In this document: piece after piece, positions 1-10,844 of the stretch
Layout of the letters: each line of letters opens with the position of its first letter
Position numbering within the stretch: the stretch's first letter is position 1
From: Magicicada septendecula
Lineage: Eukaryota; Arthropoda; Insecta; Hemiptera; Cicadidae
Reading direction: 5' to 3'
NCBI GenBank assembly: GCA_034769895.1
Contig: CM068372.1
Location: 377,866,910 to 377,930,909, forward strand
DNA length: 64,000 nt
Notes under the pieces: generated by a model
The model's database searches: none
What the model saw: only the letters and a program-made list of their open reading frames with translations
What the model was told of the DNA's origin: nothing
Program-made: the position numbers and the translations under genes

Positions 1-1990
1 ACAAATTACTTGGACTACTTGAATTACAAATTACAATTACTTGGACTATTTTGTTGATTACAAATTATTAATTGTGATAATTAAATCTGGATGTTAGTGA
101 CTTCATTGGGTCTTGTATTTTGTTTTCCACCGTACCGTACGACGATCAGAGAGACCATCGTACCAATATGTTCAAATCATTTTCAGTTTTATAACTTTTA
201 ATTTGCTGATTGCTATGAATTATGTTTTTAATTGCCTTCTACATTGTAGAAGGTTTGCCTTTCCATTGTCCATCACAGAGACAAATCCAGCTAATTTTGA
301 AGCAATAACTTTGTCACTCATACATATTGCTACCACTGAAACAGTCTGCTCCGTATTGATATTGCAGTCTCTGCTGGTTTCACTCCCTCTGAGTTTAGTA
401 AACATCACTTCTCATATATATTCCTTGATGCAGTTGGACAATGTAGAACTGATTTTAGATTAACATTTAAACAGAATTGCAAACTACTAATTTGAAACAG
501 TACTTGTAATAATAGACACTGTGATGGCATGATTTAAAACAAAAGAATCAGTGTTGCCCACTACCTGGACAGGAGAGAAATAAAAATTTCCCTTTACTTT
601 TTGACTTTGCCTTACGCATACAAGGTTTGATGAAAAAGAATGAGAAAGTTTTTTTTATTTCCCGTGTTAGAAATGTTCAATTCAGAAACTTCTTTTTTGC
701 GAAGTCGTTACACTTACCTTAGCCATTTTGATGTGTAGCGTACTATTGTGTAATATTTTTGCGTTAGGCAATTTTTTAAACATTCTATAACATAGCATTG
801 AAACACTTGCAGGAAATTGTATAAAAAATGAGGTGAACTGTTGTAATAAACTGACGAGCTACAGAACGTTTTTGGCAAGTTTGCAAATGGTACAAAAACT
901 ACAAAGATACATATGAATAAGTTGAAGATTGTAGATTTTTAGTTCCATGAATTTTTGTGTGTTACGGCCAATAAAGAGTACTGTTTTGCATTTTACATGA
1001 CTTTTGTGAAGATAGTTGTAGAAAATGGCCAAATTTAATGAAGGATAATTTACGGGACTTGCACTATGATAAAATGCATACGTCATTTTCACTCACAGCA
1101 TTGCTTGTACTAGAACTTTTAGGAAGCTCCCTGAGCTACAAAAATCTCTCACTATATTGAATAAAATACATTTATTATTATGTAAATTTTAGTGTTTGAT
1201 AATTTTGAATTTAATTTTGAGAAAAACTGTGAATACCCCAATAATATTTTTTCCTATCAACTTCAAAGCATTTGTGAGTTATGTTTTGCAAAAAACTACA
1301 TATTGTTACCAGTATGAAAATATGTATGAATGAAGTATGTATGTGTGTATGAATATTGTTACCATATTCATGAAAAAAGTATTTAATATAAGCCTACAGA
1401 TATCTATGGGGATATATAAACTTTGGGCGCATATATAAGGTAAGACTAAATTGTTTGTCATTTAGGTGTTATGGTTATAAATTTAACTAAACAACAATTA
1501 ACACAGTAGTATGGATACAGATATTTGCTATAAAATTTTAACTTTGTTTCCTTAATAACTTTGTTCTTTAATGTCCTGTGTATCATTCCACATGAGTATT
1601 CTTTATTTGGTGGCATTTTATTTCAGTTAATGAACCGTTTTATTGCAGAAACTTCATTATTTTTAAATTCTGTACTAGACCATATTTTAAAGTGAATGTT
1701 CGAATTTTCTATGGTTGGAGTAGTTTTTCCTAAACATAATCATTTCAGAGTAAAGGGATACGGATTTGTGTGTGCTTATATCTGTATGGTTTAAAGACGA
1801 GAGCCCATACTGTATTCACAAAATTACTATGTAATTTAGAGTGTTGTTATCAAACTTTTCATAGTTTCTTCCAAGTATTTAGAAAGTTAATATTTCGCAT
1901 GTTAGGAAACTATAATTTTACTATTATATGAAAAAACTATGATTTAAAAAATAGTTGAAACAATGACAAGTGACCTCTTAGTACATGGAG
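1..1990. other. AT-rich non-coding stretch
   Basis: I see no coding region, RNA gene or recognisable repeat end here. The longest open frame (113-463) has a biased, low-complexity composition and no recognisable domain. Confidence 0.5.
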
Positions 1991-2106
1991 TATTATTAAT
2001 ACTTGGATTTCGTTGTCCATGACGTGTCCGTTACTTAACTAAATATCACTATAATATTGACGACTCGGAACACAAAGTTTTTTATAAGTAAAAACGTAAA
2101 GTTTTA

Positions 2107-2153
2107 CCTTACAGCCTAAACCGGCTTTCACCTATAGAAGGCTTCATCAGAGG
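2107..2153 (-). ncRNA. Hammerhead ribozyme motif (PLE-A left arm)
   Basis: Mirror copy of the motif at 4450-4496. Read on the minus strand it has stem I CCU/AGG, core CUGAUGA, a GCCU/AGGU stem II, GAAA, and a predicted cleavage after UA. PLE terminal repeats are known to encode type-I hammerheads. Stem III contains a bulge, so activity is uncertain. Confidence 0.6.
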
Positions 2154-3304
2154 CTGTCGCTAGTAGCGCTGCTCGTCTTGTTGTTGGCGACGAGAAAGTG
2201 TTTCGAAAGATTGAAGCTGTGTGTGTGTGGTGAGATGTGTTCGAATAATGCGTGCGATTTGAATTGTGTCTGTTCGTTTAGGATGTCGTTTTTATTTGTT
2301 TTTGTGTGTTTGTATATTTCTAATTGTTCTAGAGTGTCTAGTTTTCGGCCTTTTGTGTGTACGTGTAGTATGTTCATGTTATTGTCGATGTTTTTATATG
2401 TGTGGTTTGCTTCAATGAGGTGGTTTGCGAAGGTAGATTCTGTAGTGGTGTGGAGTGCTTTTGTGTGTTCAATGTATCTCTGTTTGAAGCTACGTCCTGT
2501 CTGGCCTATGTAGAATTTACTGCAATTTGAACAATTTAGTTTATATACACCGGGTAGATCGAATTTGTTTTGTGCTTTGGGCATGCGTTTTGATAGTGTG
2601 TGTTCTGTTTTGTTAGTAGTTTTGTAAGCGATTCTGTAACCTGCTTTTTTGAATTTGTGGGCAATTTTTTCTGTTTGTTTGTTGATGTATGTTAGTGTTA
2701 TGAATTTGTTGTTTTCTGTCTTTGTCTGTTGTTTGTTTTGTGTTTTGTGTAGGAGTTTACTGACTATTGTTCTGTCATAACCGTTAGATTCTGCTAGATA
2801 TTTTATCGTGTTTAGTTCGTTTTTGTAGTCTATTTCATCTAAGGGGATGTTGTTAAGTCTATGTATCATGGTTCTAAAAGCAGCTAGTTTGTGTTGTATT
2901 GGGTGATTGGAGGTGTTGTGTATTAGTGTGTCAGTTGTAGTTGGTTTTCTGTATATACTGAATTTGTGCCTGTGTTCTAGTTTTGTGATGGAGAGGTCTA
3001 AGAAGTTTATGGTATTGTTGTGTTCGTATTCGGCAGTGAAGGTTATGTTTTTATGTATTTTGTTTATGTGCGTTAGTAACTGTTCACATTGTCTTTTGTT
3101 TCCCCTGTACAGTATTAGAATGTCATCAACGTATCTGTGCCAGTATAGTATTTTATGTGAGTGTCTGTCATTGTTTGTGAGTATTTTTGTTTTTTCTAAG
3201 TGTTGGAGGAAGACTTCTGCTAGAATGCTGGATATGGGGGAGCCCATGGGTAGGCCGTCGTTCTGTGTGTAGTATTTATTGTTATAAGTAAAGTAACAAA
3301 ACAA
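2147..3304 (-). CDS. PLE-A reverse transcriptase / GIY-YIG endonuclease, 5'-truncated
   Basis: An uninterrupted 385-codon frame encodes the C-terminal half of a Penelope-type protein. RT motif B appears as GLPMGSP near residue 18 and the catalytic YVDD near residue 58. A linker follows, then a GIY-YIG nuclease (GVYKL about residue 252, FYIGQTGRSF about 265). The motif A aspartate and everything upstream are absent, so this copy cannot make a functional RT alone. The first residues (MFCYF) are read from the palindrome spacer, so the ATG is probably fortuitous. The stop TGA overlaps the hammerhead core of the same arm. In the family, the RT primes on a target nick and GIY-YIG cuts DNA. Confidence 0.85.
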   Translation of the reverse strand: MFCYFTYNNKYYTQNDGLPMGSPISSILAEVFLQHLEKTKILTNNDRHSHKILYWHRYVDDILILYRGNKRQCEQLLTHINKIHKNITFTAEYEHNNTINFLDLSITKLEHRHKFSIYRKPTTTDTLIHNTSNHPIQHKLAAFRTMIHRLNNIPLDEIDYKNELNTIKYLAESNGYDRTIVSKLLHKTQNKQQTKTENNKFITLTYINKQTEKIAHKFKKAGYRIAYKTTNKTEHTLSKRMPKAQNKFDLPGVYKLNCSNCSKFYIGQTGRSFKQRYIEHTKALHTTTESTFANHLIEANHTYKNIDNNMNILHVHTKGRKLDTLEQLEIYKHTKTNKNDILNEQTQFKSHALFEHISPHTHSFNLSKHFLVANNKTSSATSDSL

Positions 3305-3307
3305 AAC

Positions 3308-4456
3308 TACTTTACTTATAACAATAAATACTACACACAGAACGACGGCCTACCCATGGGCTCCCCCATATCCAGCATTCTAGCAGAAGTCTTCCTCCAA
3401 CACTTAGAAAAAACAAAAATACTCACAAACAATGACAGACACTCACATAAAATACTATACTGGCACAGATACGTTGATGACATTCTAATACTGTACAGGG
3501 GAAACAAAAGACAATGTGAACAGTTACTAACGCACATAAACAAAATACATAAAAACATAACCTTCACTGCCGAATACGAACACAACAATACCATAAACTT
3601 CTTAGACCTCTCCATCACAAAACTAGAACACAGGCACAAATTCAGTATATACAGAAAACCAACTACAACTGACACACTAATACACAACACCTCCAATCAC
3701 CCAATACAACACAAACTAGCTGCTTTTAGAACCATGATACATAGACTTAACAACATCCCCTTAGATGAAATAGACTACAAAAACGAACTAAACACGATAA
3801 AATATCTAGCAGAATCTAACGGTTATGACAGAACAATAGTCAGTAAACTCCTACACAAAACACAAAACAAACAACAGACAAAGACAGAAAACAACAAATT
3901 CATAACACTAACATACATCAACAAACAAACAGAAAAAATTGCCCACAAATTCAAAAAAGCAGGTTACAGAATCGCTTACAAAACTACTAACAAAACAGAA
4001 CACACACTATCAAAACGCATGCCCAAAGCACAAAACAAATTCGATCTACCCGGTGTATATAAACTAAATTGTTCAAATTGCAGTAAATTCTACATAGGCC
4101 AGACAGGACGTAGCTTCAAACAGAGATACATTGAACACACAAAAGCACTCCACACCACTACAGAATCTACCTTCGCAAACCACCTCATTGAAGCAAACCA
4201 CACATATAAAAACATCGACAATAACATGAACATACTACACGTACACACAAAAGGCCGAAAACTAGACACTCTAGAACAATTAGAAATATACAAACACACA
4301 AAAACAAATAAAAACGACATCCTAAACGAACAGACACAATTCAAATCGCACGCATTATTCGAACACATCTCACCACACACACACAGCTTCAATCTTTCGA
4401 AACACTTTCTCGTCGCCAACAACAAGACGAGCAGCGCTACTAGCGACAGCCTCTGA
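3308..4456 (+). CDS. PLE-A reverse transcriptase / GIY-YIG endonuclease, second arm
   Basis: Same protein as the left arm, on the opposite strand. The frame is open from the palindrome edge at 3308; the first in-frame ATG is at 3356 (MGSPISS) and the stop TGA is at 4454-4456. It keeps RT motif B, YVDD and the complete GIY-YIG domain, including the Cys pair CSNC and FYIGQTG, but lacks RT motif A and the N-terminal part. The identical translation and intact frame mean that little decay has occurred since insertion or that the arms have been homogenised. The stop codon lies inside the ribozyme core CTGATGA (4453-4459). Confidence 0.85.
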   Translation, partial: YFTYNNKYYTQNDGLPMGSPISSILAEVFLQHLEKTKILTNNDRHSHKILYWHRYVDDILILYRGNKRQCEQLLTHINKIHKNITFTAEYEHNNTINFLDLSITKLEHRHKFSIYRKPTTTDTLIHNTSNHPIQHKLAAFRTMIHRLNNIPLDEIDYKNELNTIKYLAESNGYDRTIVSKLLHKTQNKQQTKTENNKFITLTYINKQTEKIAHKFKKAGYRIAYKTTNKTEHTLSKRMPKAQNKFDLPGVYKLNCSNCSKFYIGQTGRSFKQRYIEHTKALHTTTESTFANHLIEANHTYKNIDNNMNILHVHTKGRKLDTLEQLEIYKHTKTNKNDILNEQTQFKSHALFEHISPHTHSFNLSKHFLVANNKTSSATSDSL

Positions 4457-4496
4457 TGAAGCCTTCTATAGGTGAAAGCCGGTTTAGGCTGTAAGG
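4450..4496 (+). ncRNA. Hammerhead ribozyme motif (PLE-A right arm)
   Basis: In order: CCU (4450-4452), CUGAUGA (4453-4459), one extra A, stem II GCCU/AGGU, GAAA (4474-4477), a GCC/GGC-paired element, then GUA and AGG (4494-4496) closing stem I. Sister copies change stem II to GCUU/AAGC and GCUUUU/AAAAGU while keeping it paired, which supports selection on structure. The predicted cut follows A4493. Confidence 0.62.
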
Positions 4497-4576
4497 TAAA
4501 ACTTTACGTTTTTACTTATAAAAAACTTTGTGTTCCGAGTCGTCAATATTATAGTGATATTTAGTTATTATTAATA

Positions 4577-5402
4577 GTAACAAAGGGATTCATTTAATGT
4601 TATTAATGTTGGTAATAGTGGGGAAGTTCAGTTTGGTATATGCACGGTAGTATGTATAACAATGAGGACATGGCTATTAGCGGAATAATGTGCAAGGATG
4701 TTCAAGGCTGAAGTGGTCCTGAAGTGTTTAATCACTTCATCCTCGGAGGTGTCAAACAGAGGGGATTCATATAACTACAGTGTGTCAGTGATCTGGTTTT
4801 TGTGAAGTGATTACAGGTCGGGTCCGTTTTGTTTGTGTTAAAATATTTTTTTTATATAAAAGGAAGGATGGTTCCGATGTTGTTAAAAGTATTGTTGTCC
4901 GGGATTTTAAACCTGCTTTTCAGGGTGTTTGAAATGGGTGAGTCATTTTTGCAAATTGTATCTGTTGTTATTGTCATTCCATTCTGGTGAAAATTGTAAT
5001 ATACTGTTATATATTTAGTATTTAATAATATTTGTATAATTAATATTTATTTGTTTGTTTAATAAAATTCTCTTTTACCAGAATGGAATTGGGGTTTTAC
5101 AATGCTAGTTTATGTAACAATCTTTAAGCTTATAAACATTGATCATTGACACATATCAGTCAATGTACATTCAATAAACTGTAGTCCTTATGTTTCAGTA
5201 TACAATATTTCGATACTAGTACCTGTATAATAATTTAACTAATTAATATTTTTCTTTTATCTTTAACCTTTTTAATTGTATAATATCAGTTGAGTTTATT
5301 TAAATTTCAATACAGTCTTTAGCAATTTCTTAAGTAATTTCTTCTTTGTCTTCAGGGATTACAACCCATTCTGGGTCTTGGCCTGCTCAATGAGTTTCTT
5401 CC
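4577..5402. other. Non-coding, contains one small hairpin repeat
   Basis: I see no gene. Apart from the inverted repeat at 4976-5089 the stretch is AT-rich unique-looking sequence. Confidence 0.4.
4976..5089. repeat. 114-bp inverted repeat (MITE-like hairpin)
   Basis: Arms 4976-4993 and 5073-5089 are near-perfect reverse complements (ATTCCATTCTGGT core) around an AT-rich loop. It could be a tiny MITE or a simple hairpin; no convincing target duplication is visible. Confidence 0.45.
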
Positions 5403-5835
5403 TGATTATAAATATAAAACTACTGACTCGGAACACTAATTTTTTATTGGTAAAAATGTAAAACTTTTACCTTGTAGCCTGAACCAATTTTCGCTTATTA
5501 CCAGCATTCGCTTTGCCAGAGGCTGCCATAATGAGTGACCATAATATTTATCACTTATCATTTTGTTTAACCACCATGAAATGGAATTCTGCATACACCC
5601 ATATTACAGAAACAATCAAAACAATAGGAGAGACAAGACTTCACTACCACAGTAATTTGGTAATAATCCAACTACACAGTACTGGTGAAGACATCAGAAG
5701 CCTTAAGCCTCTGATGAAGCTTGTAATAAGCGAAAACTGGTTCAGGCCACAAGGTAAAAATTAGTGTTCCGAGTCAGTAGTATTATATTTATAATTAGTT
5801 AATCAACGGACACGTCATGGACAACAGAATCCAAC
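5403..5835. mobile_element. PLE-A non-autonomous palindromic copy (433 bp)
   Basis: The outer arms (about 5403-5515 and 5705-5835) are inverted and match the ends of PLE-A, including the GACTCGGAACAC box and the outer tail GGACACGTCATGG. The middle (5530-5705) reads as a diverged C-terminal piece of a PLE protein. The flanks GAGTTTCTTCC (5392-5402) and GATTTTCTTCC (5836-5846) look like an 11-bp TSD with one mismatch. The right arm holds a hammerhead core. The left arm core is damaged (CTGGCAA in place of CTGATGA). Confidence 0.7.
5708..5754 (+). ncRNA. Hammerhead-like motif, PLE-A copy
   Basis: CCU, CUGAUGA (5711-5717), stem II GCUU/AAGC, GAAA (5732-5735), AGG. The nucleotide before the predicted cut is C where the family has U, so this copy may be inactive. 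Confidence 0.5.
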
Positions 5836-5879
5836 GATTTTCTTCCATTCTGTTCTCTCACCGTACAACCTTGTCCAAC

Positions 5880-6205
5880 CTCTCATATTCATACGACTCA
5901 AATCACCCTCTACATCTAATTCTTTTGACTATTTATTAGTTTCCAGCCAGTGATTCTTGTGATTGTTCTGGTATCACCCATTCGTCTTGCGTGACCCAGA
6001 CATTCTAATCTTCTACTCTTAATGAACCGGACTATGTTAGCACCATGTATTAATCGATCCAGTTCAAAATTGATTCACATCCTCCAGGACCTATTTTGGA
6101 AGGCCCAAAGATCTTTTGGAAGATTTCTTGCTTAAATATTCTAAGATGTTGTTCATCTACATTAGTTAATGTCCAGGCCTCACATAAATTTCTATAGAAC
6201 AATTT
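5880..6205 (-). pseudogene. Non-LTR retrotransposon RT C-terminal relic
   Basis: Minus-strand translation in two frames gives the usual tail of a LINE-type reverse transcriptase: an EAWTLTNVDEQ segment (from YGSETWTL), then KIFGPSK, and after a frameshift near 6045 IKSRRLECLGHARRMGD, which matches the common RRLxxLGHVxRM signature. Only the region downstream of the RT catalytic core remains, as expected for 5' truncation. It is decayed by at least one frameshift. Confidence 0.6.
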
Positions 6206-6929
6206 ACATAACATACTAGGAAGAGTACAATAAGACTCTTGTTACCAATTAAACTACTGTAGCCATGTTTATTCCAAAACATTTTAACTGTAGTTAAAAC
6301 ATAACAATTAATTACAATTTTGTGTGCAAGTTGGTACAAAATTAAAAAGATAAAGGGAGTTGTAATAATAGTCTTTTAAATAATTTTAACTTTAAGTCTT
6401 TGAATGTAAACAAATTAATAGTTAAATAATTAGTTAATATAATGTAAGTATCACATAGATAATGAATGTAAATGTAATTATGAAAAAACAATGTACTTCA
6501 TATAGGCTAATCAGAAGTAAATGAACTATTCTCTTTATGTAATAAGTCTAGTAACTAAACAATATATATTTTTAAAAGTTTCTTATCATAGTGGTATGAA
6601 ATGGAGCGGTGTTTGAAACATCTCTTAGGTATAAAAACAACGTAACGTCCGTCAAATTTCACCTTTCCAAAATTTGCCGCCCGTAGGCAATTGCCTACTT
6701 TGCCTACGCATAAATCCGCCACTAACTACCACATGTCACTTTTGGATAATACGGGACTTTATTTCATTACTACAAGAGTTAGTATGGGTAATATGTGATC
6801 CCAAGTAAGATCTTAAATAATTACTAAATTTAGTTAATAAAATGTGCAAGTGTAAACATGAATAGAAGCGTAGTAAGTCTTGCAGAACTCGTACAGTGTA
6901 CATACAGAGAGTACACTAAATCTTGACAG
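6206..6929. other. Non-coding; contains a hAT-like terminus
   Basis: I see no gene. Near 6676-6724 the minus strand begins TAGTGGCGGATTTATGCG, resembling hAT terminal repeats. No partner end or 8-bp duplication was found. Confidence 0.35.
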
Positions 6930-7175
6930 TGATGTTGCTCAAGGCATCTGATATCTTCACCAGTATTGTGTAGATGGATTATTTCCAAGTTAGTGTGACG
7001 GTGAAGTCTTGTCTCTCCTATGTTTGATTGTTTCTGTAATGTGGGTGTATGCAGAATTACATTTCATGGTGTTTAAATAAAAGGTTAAGAGATAAATATT
7101 ACGGTCAGCCATCTCCCAACAATATTTCTTTAGATACACAGAATCCATCATTATCATCATCACCACTCCAAGCAT
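6930..7175 (-). pseudogene. PLE protein C-terminal relic, inverted relative to 5.5 kb
   Basis: The minus strand of about 6930-7115 is a diverged copy of 5528-5710 (shared peptide NSAYTHITETIK, then HNTGEDIRCLEQ). That peptide aligns loosely with the PLE-A C-terminal stretch HVHTKGRKLDTLEQ, so I read both as relics of the region after GIY-YIG. Stops and small indels show decay. The call rests on a short eye alignment. Confidence 0.45.
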
Positions 7176-7184
7176 TAGGCGTTA

Positions 7185-7495
7185 GACCTGTTCCGGAACT
7201 CATCTTCTTCTCGGTCTACCGACATCTCTCTTCCCAGTAGGGTGATAACCCAAGGCAGCCATGGGTAGACAGATATCAGGCATGCAGTTGAAGTGTTCAC
7301 GCCATTTCCTCCTGTGGTCTTGAATCTTCTGGTGCAACGATACAATGTTTAATTCACATCTAATATCCTCATTCCTTTTCCATTCCAGGAGAGAGGAACC
7401 TTGCGTCCCTCTTGAAATTTCATTTGAGCTCCTTGAATCCTCTGTACTTCCCTTTTACCAAGAGTCCATGTCTCACTAGCATACAGGAATGTGGG
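7185..7495 (-). pseudogene. Non-LTR RT C-terminal relic
   Basis: The minus strand reads PTFLYASETWTLGKREVQRI, the classic segment following the RT core of Jockey/CR1-type elements. After frameshifts come HRRKWREHFNCMPDI and YHPTGKRDVGRPRRR, the usual C-terminal signatures. At least two frameshifts and one stop. Nothing upstream of this segment is recognisable, so it is a 5'-truncated, old copy. Confidence 0.7.
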
Positions 7496-8337
7496 GGACA
7501 ACCAGATTTGTAAAATTTAATTCAGGTAACCTTCCATACAGAGTTCATTTTACTATTTAATATTGTTTATAGATAATATTTAGACGTTAAAAGGACAGTA
7601 AGTGACACAATATTATGGGTTTTCAGCTGTGTGGAAAAATGTGGTTGAGGGTTAAATCACCGAACCCTCTACTTTTGTCCACGTTCATGTTCTGTGTATC
7701 TTTAATCATCTTCAAATTGAGGTCATTTTGGATGCCATTTTTATATCATATAAGGCAGAAGATCTCAACTTTCATAATCCAAGCATTACTCAGTAACTCA
7801 GCAGTTTAATGGTACTGTGGGCATAAGGGCACAATGTTCAGGGTTGGTGCTGGTTAAAATTAATTTTATAAGTAAGTGTCTTAGTAATATACCTGTTTTA
7901 TTATACAATATGCCTTGAATCTTTTTAAAAATATAAGTGGCAATTTTCACTAGTAGACTCACGGACAGAATTTTTAATAAAAAGCCTTTTTTTGGGTTGA
8001 CAGGTGTGTTTAAATCATTTCATGTCAGTTATTTCAGACATTCCGTGACATGACATGTTCAGTGGTGAAGCTGAGACTCAAATCAATACATTATATAGCT
8101 TTAATTTTATTTAATTTCAAAAACTTATTTAAGAACATTATGAATGCACACGCACACACACACGCACGCGTGCGCGTGAGCATGCACTTTAGGTAAAGTG
8201 AAAGTGATTAATTTTGATTTATGACTGTGCTGTTGGTTCAGAGATATTATAATAATTCTACATAACAGAAAAAAACATGATGACATGTTTTGCATTTAAG
8301 TTTCTGTAATTCTGATCAATTTCAGTTATTTTTTTTT
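7496..8337. other. Non-coding, short CA/CG-alternating tract
   Basis: No gene recognised. A short alternating purine-pyrimidine tract (CACACGCACGCGTGCGCGTG) lies at about 8153-8180. Confidence 0.4.
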
Positions 8338-8510
8338 TCTTGGATTTCGTTGTCCTTGATGTGTCCGTTACTTAACTAAATACAACTATTTCATTAACGA
8401 CTCGGAACATAAAGTTTTTTATGAGTAAAAACATAAAGTTTTACCTTACAACCTGAACCGGTTTTCACTTTTAAAAAGCTTCTTCAGAGGTTGCCGCTGG
8501 TAGCGCTGTC
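8338..8510 (-). mobile_element. PLE-A single terminal copy
   Basis: Starts with the family terminus (TTGGATTTCGTTGTCC...) and runs inward through the GACTCGGAACA box to the hammerhead and a fragment of the end of the coding region, then stops at a T-rich tract. Unlike the other copies only one arm is present, so this is a one-ended or eroded insertion. Confidence 0.65.
8444..8490 (-). ncRNA. Hammerhead ribozyme motif, PLE-A copy
   Basis: Minus strand: CCU, CUGAAGA, stem II GCUUUU/AAAAGU, GAAA, AACC/GGUU helix, GUA, AGG. All core residues of a type-I hammerhead are present, and stem II differs from the 4.45-kb copy by compensated changes. Confidence 0.6.
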
Positions 8511-8890
8511 CCTTTTTTTTAATGAGTAATCATTGCAAGGTCATGTACTACGAATGGGGAATATCTGTAAAGATGGAGTGAATGTGCAGAAATCATGAAT
8601 TAAAAAATAATAGAGACAATAACAGGACGACAGAGTTCAAGTACACCACTGCTTCAAAACCTGTTTTGAAAATGTCACAGTTTACGCTACAACTTGTGTG
8701 CTTAGGTAATATCCAGACAAATAACAAGAAAAGTCAGTGCGGGATTAGCTGTGGTGAATGGTGTTGATTGTGAACTCGTGCTGTGGTGAATTTATATACT
8801 GTTAATTTCATTTATTGAAATTTGTTTTATTTTTTTTGTATTTATCGGCCATCTGAGAACCTCCTGTCAATTTCAGTTATTTATTTCTTG
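8511..8890. other. Non-coding
   Basis: No recognisable gene or repeat end; the short open frame at 8582-8767 shows no domain. Confidence 0.4.
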
Positions 8891-9303
8891 TTATTTTCTT
8901 TTTTGCCAATAGACGTTCATCTTTTCACTATGTCTCATCTTCCTGTCTTCAGTCCACTTTGAACCTGCATTTTTCTCTCTCCTACCCTGGACTCCTTCCA
9001 TTTTTAACACTTTTGCCTGAAAAACTTCTCTTTCAATTGCTTCTGCTGCGTTTATATTATTTTTTTCTAAATCCTTTTTGACTTCTTTAATCCAACTTGA
9101 TATTGACTTCATTCCCCACAGATATTTGAAGATCTGTTTTGTTAACCTATTTCCGTCCATTCTATATAAATGTCCAAAAAATACTAGTCTTCTTTTTCTT
9201 ACTGTTTCTGTTATATTTTCTATACTTTAATATATTTCATCATTACTTCTTAATTTCCTACCTTCTGAAGTTTTTTGTGGGCCCAATATTTTCGTAATCA
9301 TTA
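8891..9303 (-). pseudogene. RTE-like non-LTR RT C-terminal relic
   Basis: On the minus strand one frame reads KILGPQKTSEG, RKLRSNDEIY, an in-frame TAA, then RKRRLVFFGHLYRMDGNRL and an 80-residue basic tail. This is the order seen after the RT core of RTE-type and related LINEs. The frame is otherwise intact for about 135 codons, making it the best-preserved of the RT tails here. The element is 5'-truncated and I see no poly-A. Confidence 0.7.
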
Positions 9304-10844
9304 ATTTTTTTTATTTTGTTGTAATTTATTTTATTGTAATTATACTACAAAAAAGTGTTCTGCCTTATATTCATTGTTATATTGATGATGTTTCATTGAA
9401 CATTCTTCACATTTATTGATATTGGGATCAGTAGCGTATAACTACCAGCTGCTCCTGAGGGGGGATGAGAATAGCTTCTAGGGGCAGAGGAATCAGAGGT
9501 GGGACTCCTCAGAATAAAATGAGAAATTCAGGATTCTTTTCATGTAATTTTATAAATTTTAAAAGTTTTTGAGTAAACCAATGTGGATGAAAACTATGGA
9601 AAAATGCTGATTTAAAAATATTCTTTCTTGATTAATTATTATTAAAAGCAAAACTCATGTAATAAAACTCATATTATTTGGAATCACTTTAATTCTTGAT
9701 TTGTATTGTTAATAGGTCTTGTAAAAATGAGTCTGTGAAGATATTTTGCAAAACCCAGTGTTGTATTACCCCTTCGCACTTTTAATTTAAGGCTGTTCTC
9801 CCAAGAATGTTTGAAGCGCCTTATAGTTCGTGTTAAGGGAGGTTAGTTTTTATGTAAAATGCAACAATAAAGTCTTCCCATTTTCCAAAATAAAGTCAAC
9901 AATTTACCTGTGCTAACGCGATGGTTTAAACCATAGAGTATTATGATGTAGACCAGCAGTCGGCAACCCTGTACCCGCGGGCGCAAGTGCACCCATTGAG
10001 AACATTTAATGCATCCACGAACCAATCTGTAATTTTCTTTTCTTTTGAATGAAGGAACGCACCCGCATTGTACCTGCCTTGAAGTACTGTATTATAAAAT
10101 AGTACAAGCCATTTTAAATTTTACTGTTTTTTTTTAATATAATAATTACTGTAAGTTACTGTTTTCAAGAAAAGGAACTGAAACCTTCATTTATGTTTTA
10201 AATGTGATTTTTTCAAGTTTTACATTTCTGTGCACTTTGTAAAAATAAATAGTTTTTTATTATGGTAAGTTTTTAAATTTATTTTTATTAAAATGTATTC
10301 CTGTTTAACCATTGTCTTTGTTTAAAGTTTTGTTAGTTTTAACGTGCATGTGCATGATGACAGATTATTGGTGACCTACTCCTAATGTGAAAAATTTTCT
10401 CAAATTTTATATGAAAAATACTGCAAAGTGTTTTTTGATTTGGTGTTTCACATCCGTAAATATAATTTTCAAGGGTATTATAAAGCGACAGTTAATGTTT
10501 GTAATGTCCAGTTATTGACCATTGTTGTCCAACGTCCAGCCCCGCACCTTTCAATTTTCCATTGATGGGGGTGGGGAGGGGTGCGCCCATCGAACTGGTC
10601 CTTAGTTATATATGAGCCCCCATAAATTCAAAGATTGCGTATGACTGATGTGGGGGATGTGTATCTGGCTGAAATAGATAAGGGTAGATAATAGGCAAAG
10701 GCCTACCTTCATTTTCTGGTGCGTGTGTAATTCTTTTTCTAATGCACAAATATACATGTTATTTATCACATATTGAGTGATTGTTATTATTAAGAAAATT
10801 CTAAACTTTATTTTATTAATTTACAAATATTATCTTCTTCTTCT
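9304..10844. other. Non-coding; possible eroded hAT ends
   Basis: No gene. CAGTAGCGTATAA at 9429 and CAGCAGTCGGCAACC at 9954 resemble hAT-type 5' ends. No matching 3' ends or 8-bp duplications were found, so these remain weak. Confidence 0.3.

Larger units (their letters stand above)
2002..4565. mobile_element. Penelope-like element family A, head-to-head inverted pair
   Basis: Two 5'-truncated copies of one PLE lie head to head. Arms 2036-3295 and 3308-4567 are reverse complements around a 12-bp spacer (3296-3307). Their translations are identical over 366 residues, and every nucleotide stretch I compared matches. The left end extends 34 bp further (2002-2035), a terminus also found in the copies at 5.8, 8.3 and 17.8 kb. 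The unit is flanked by the 11-bp direct repeat TATTATTAATA (1991-2001 and 4566-4576), so the palindrome was inserted as one piece and is unlikely to be an assembly fold-back. Each arm carries an RT/GIY-YIG frame and a hammerhead motif at its outer end. PLEs are known to insert with inverted truncated copies; the near-perfect arms suggest a recent event. Confidence 0.88.

Noticed and set aside
113..463. 116-codon hydrophobic open frame
   Set aside because: No domain, odd composition and an equally long antisense frame; likely chance.
2178..2513. Open frames antisense to the PLE-A genes (also 2907-3272, 3331-3696, 4090-4425)
   Set aside because: They are mirror shadows of the RT/GIY-YIG frames with no independent support.
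2002..4565. Possibility that the 1.26-kb palindrome is an assembly fold-back artefact
   Set aside because: An 11-bp target duplication flanks it, the left end has 34 extra element bases that the right lacks, and the same plan recurs in unrelated families. Long reads would settle it finally.
9429..10620. hAT elements starting at 9429 and 9954
   Set aside because: Only one end each resembles hAT, with no second end or 8-bp duplication.
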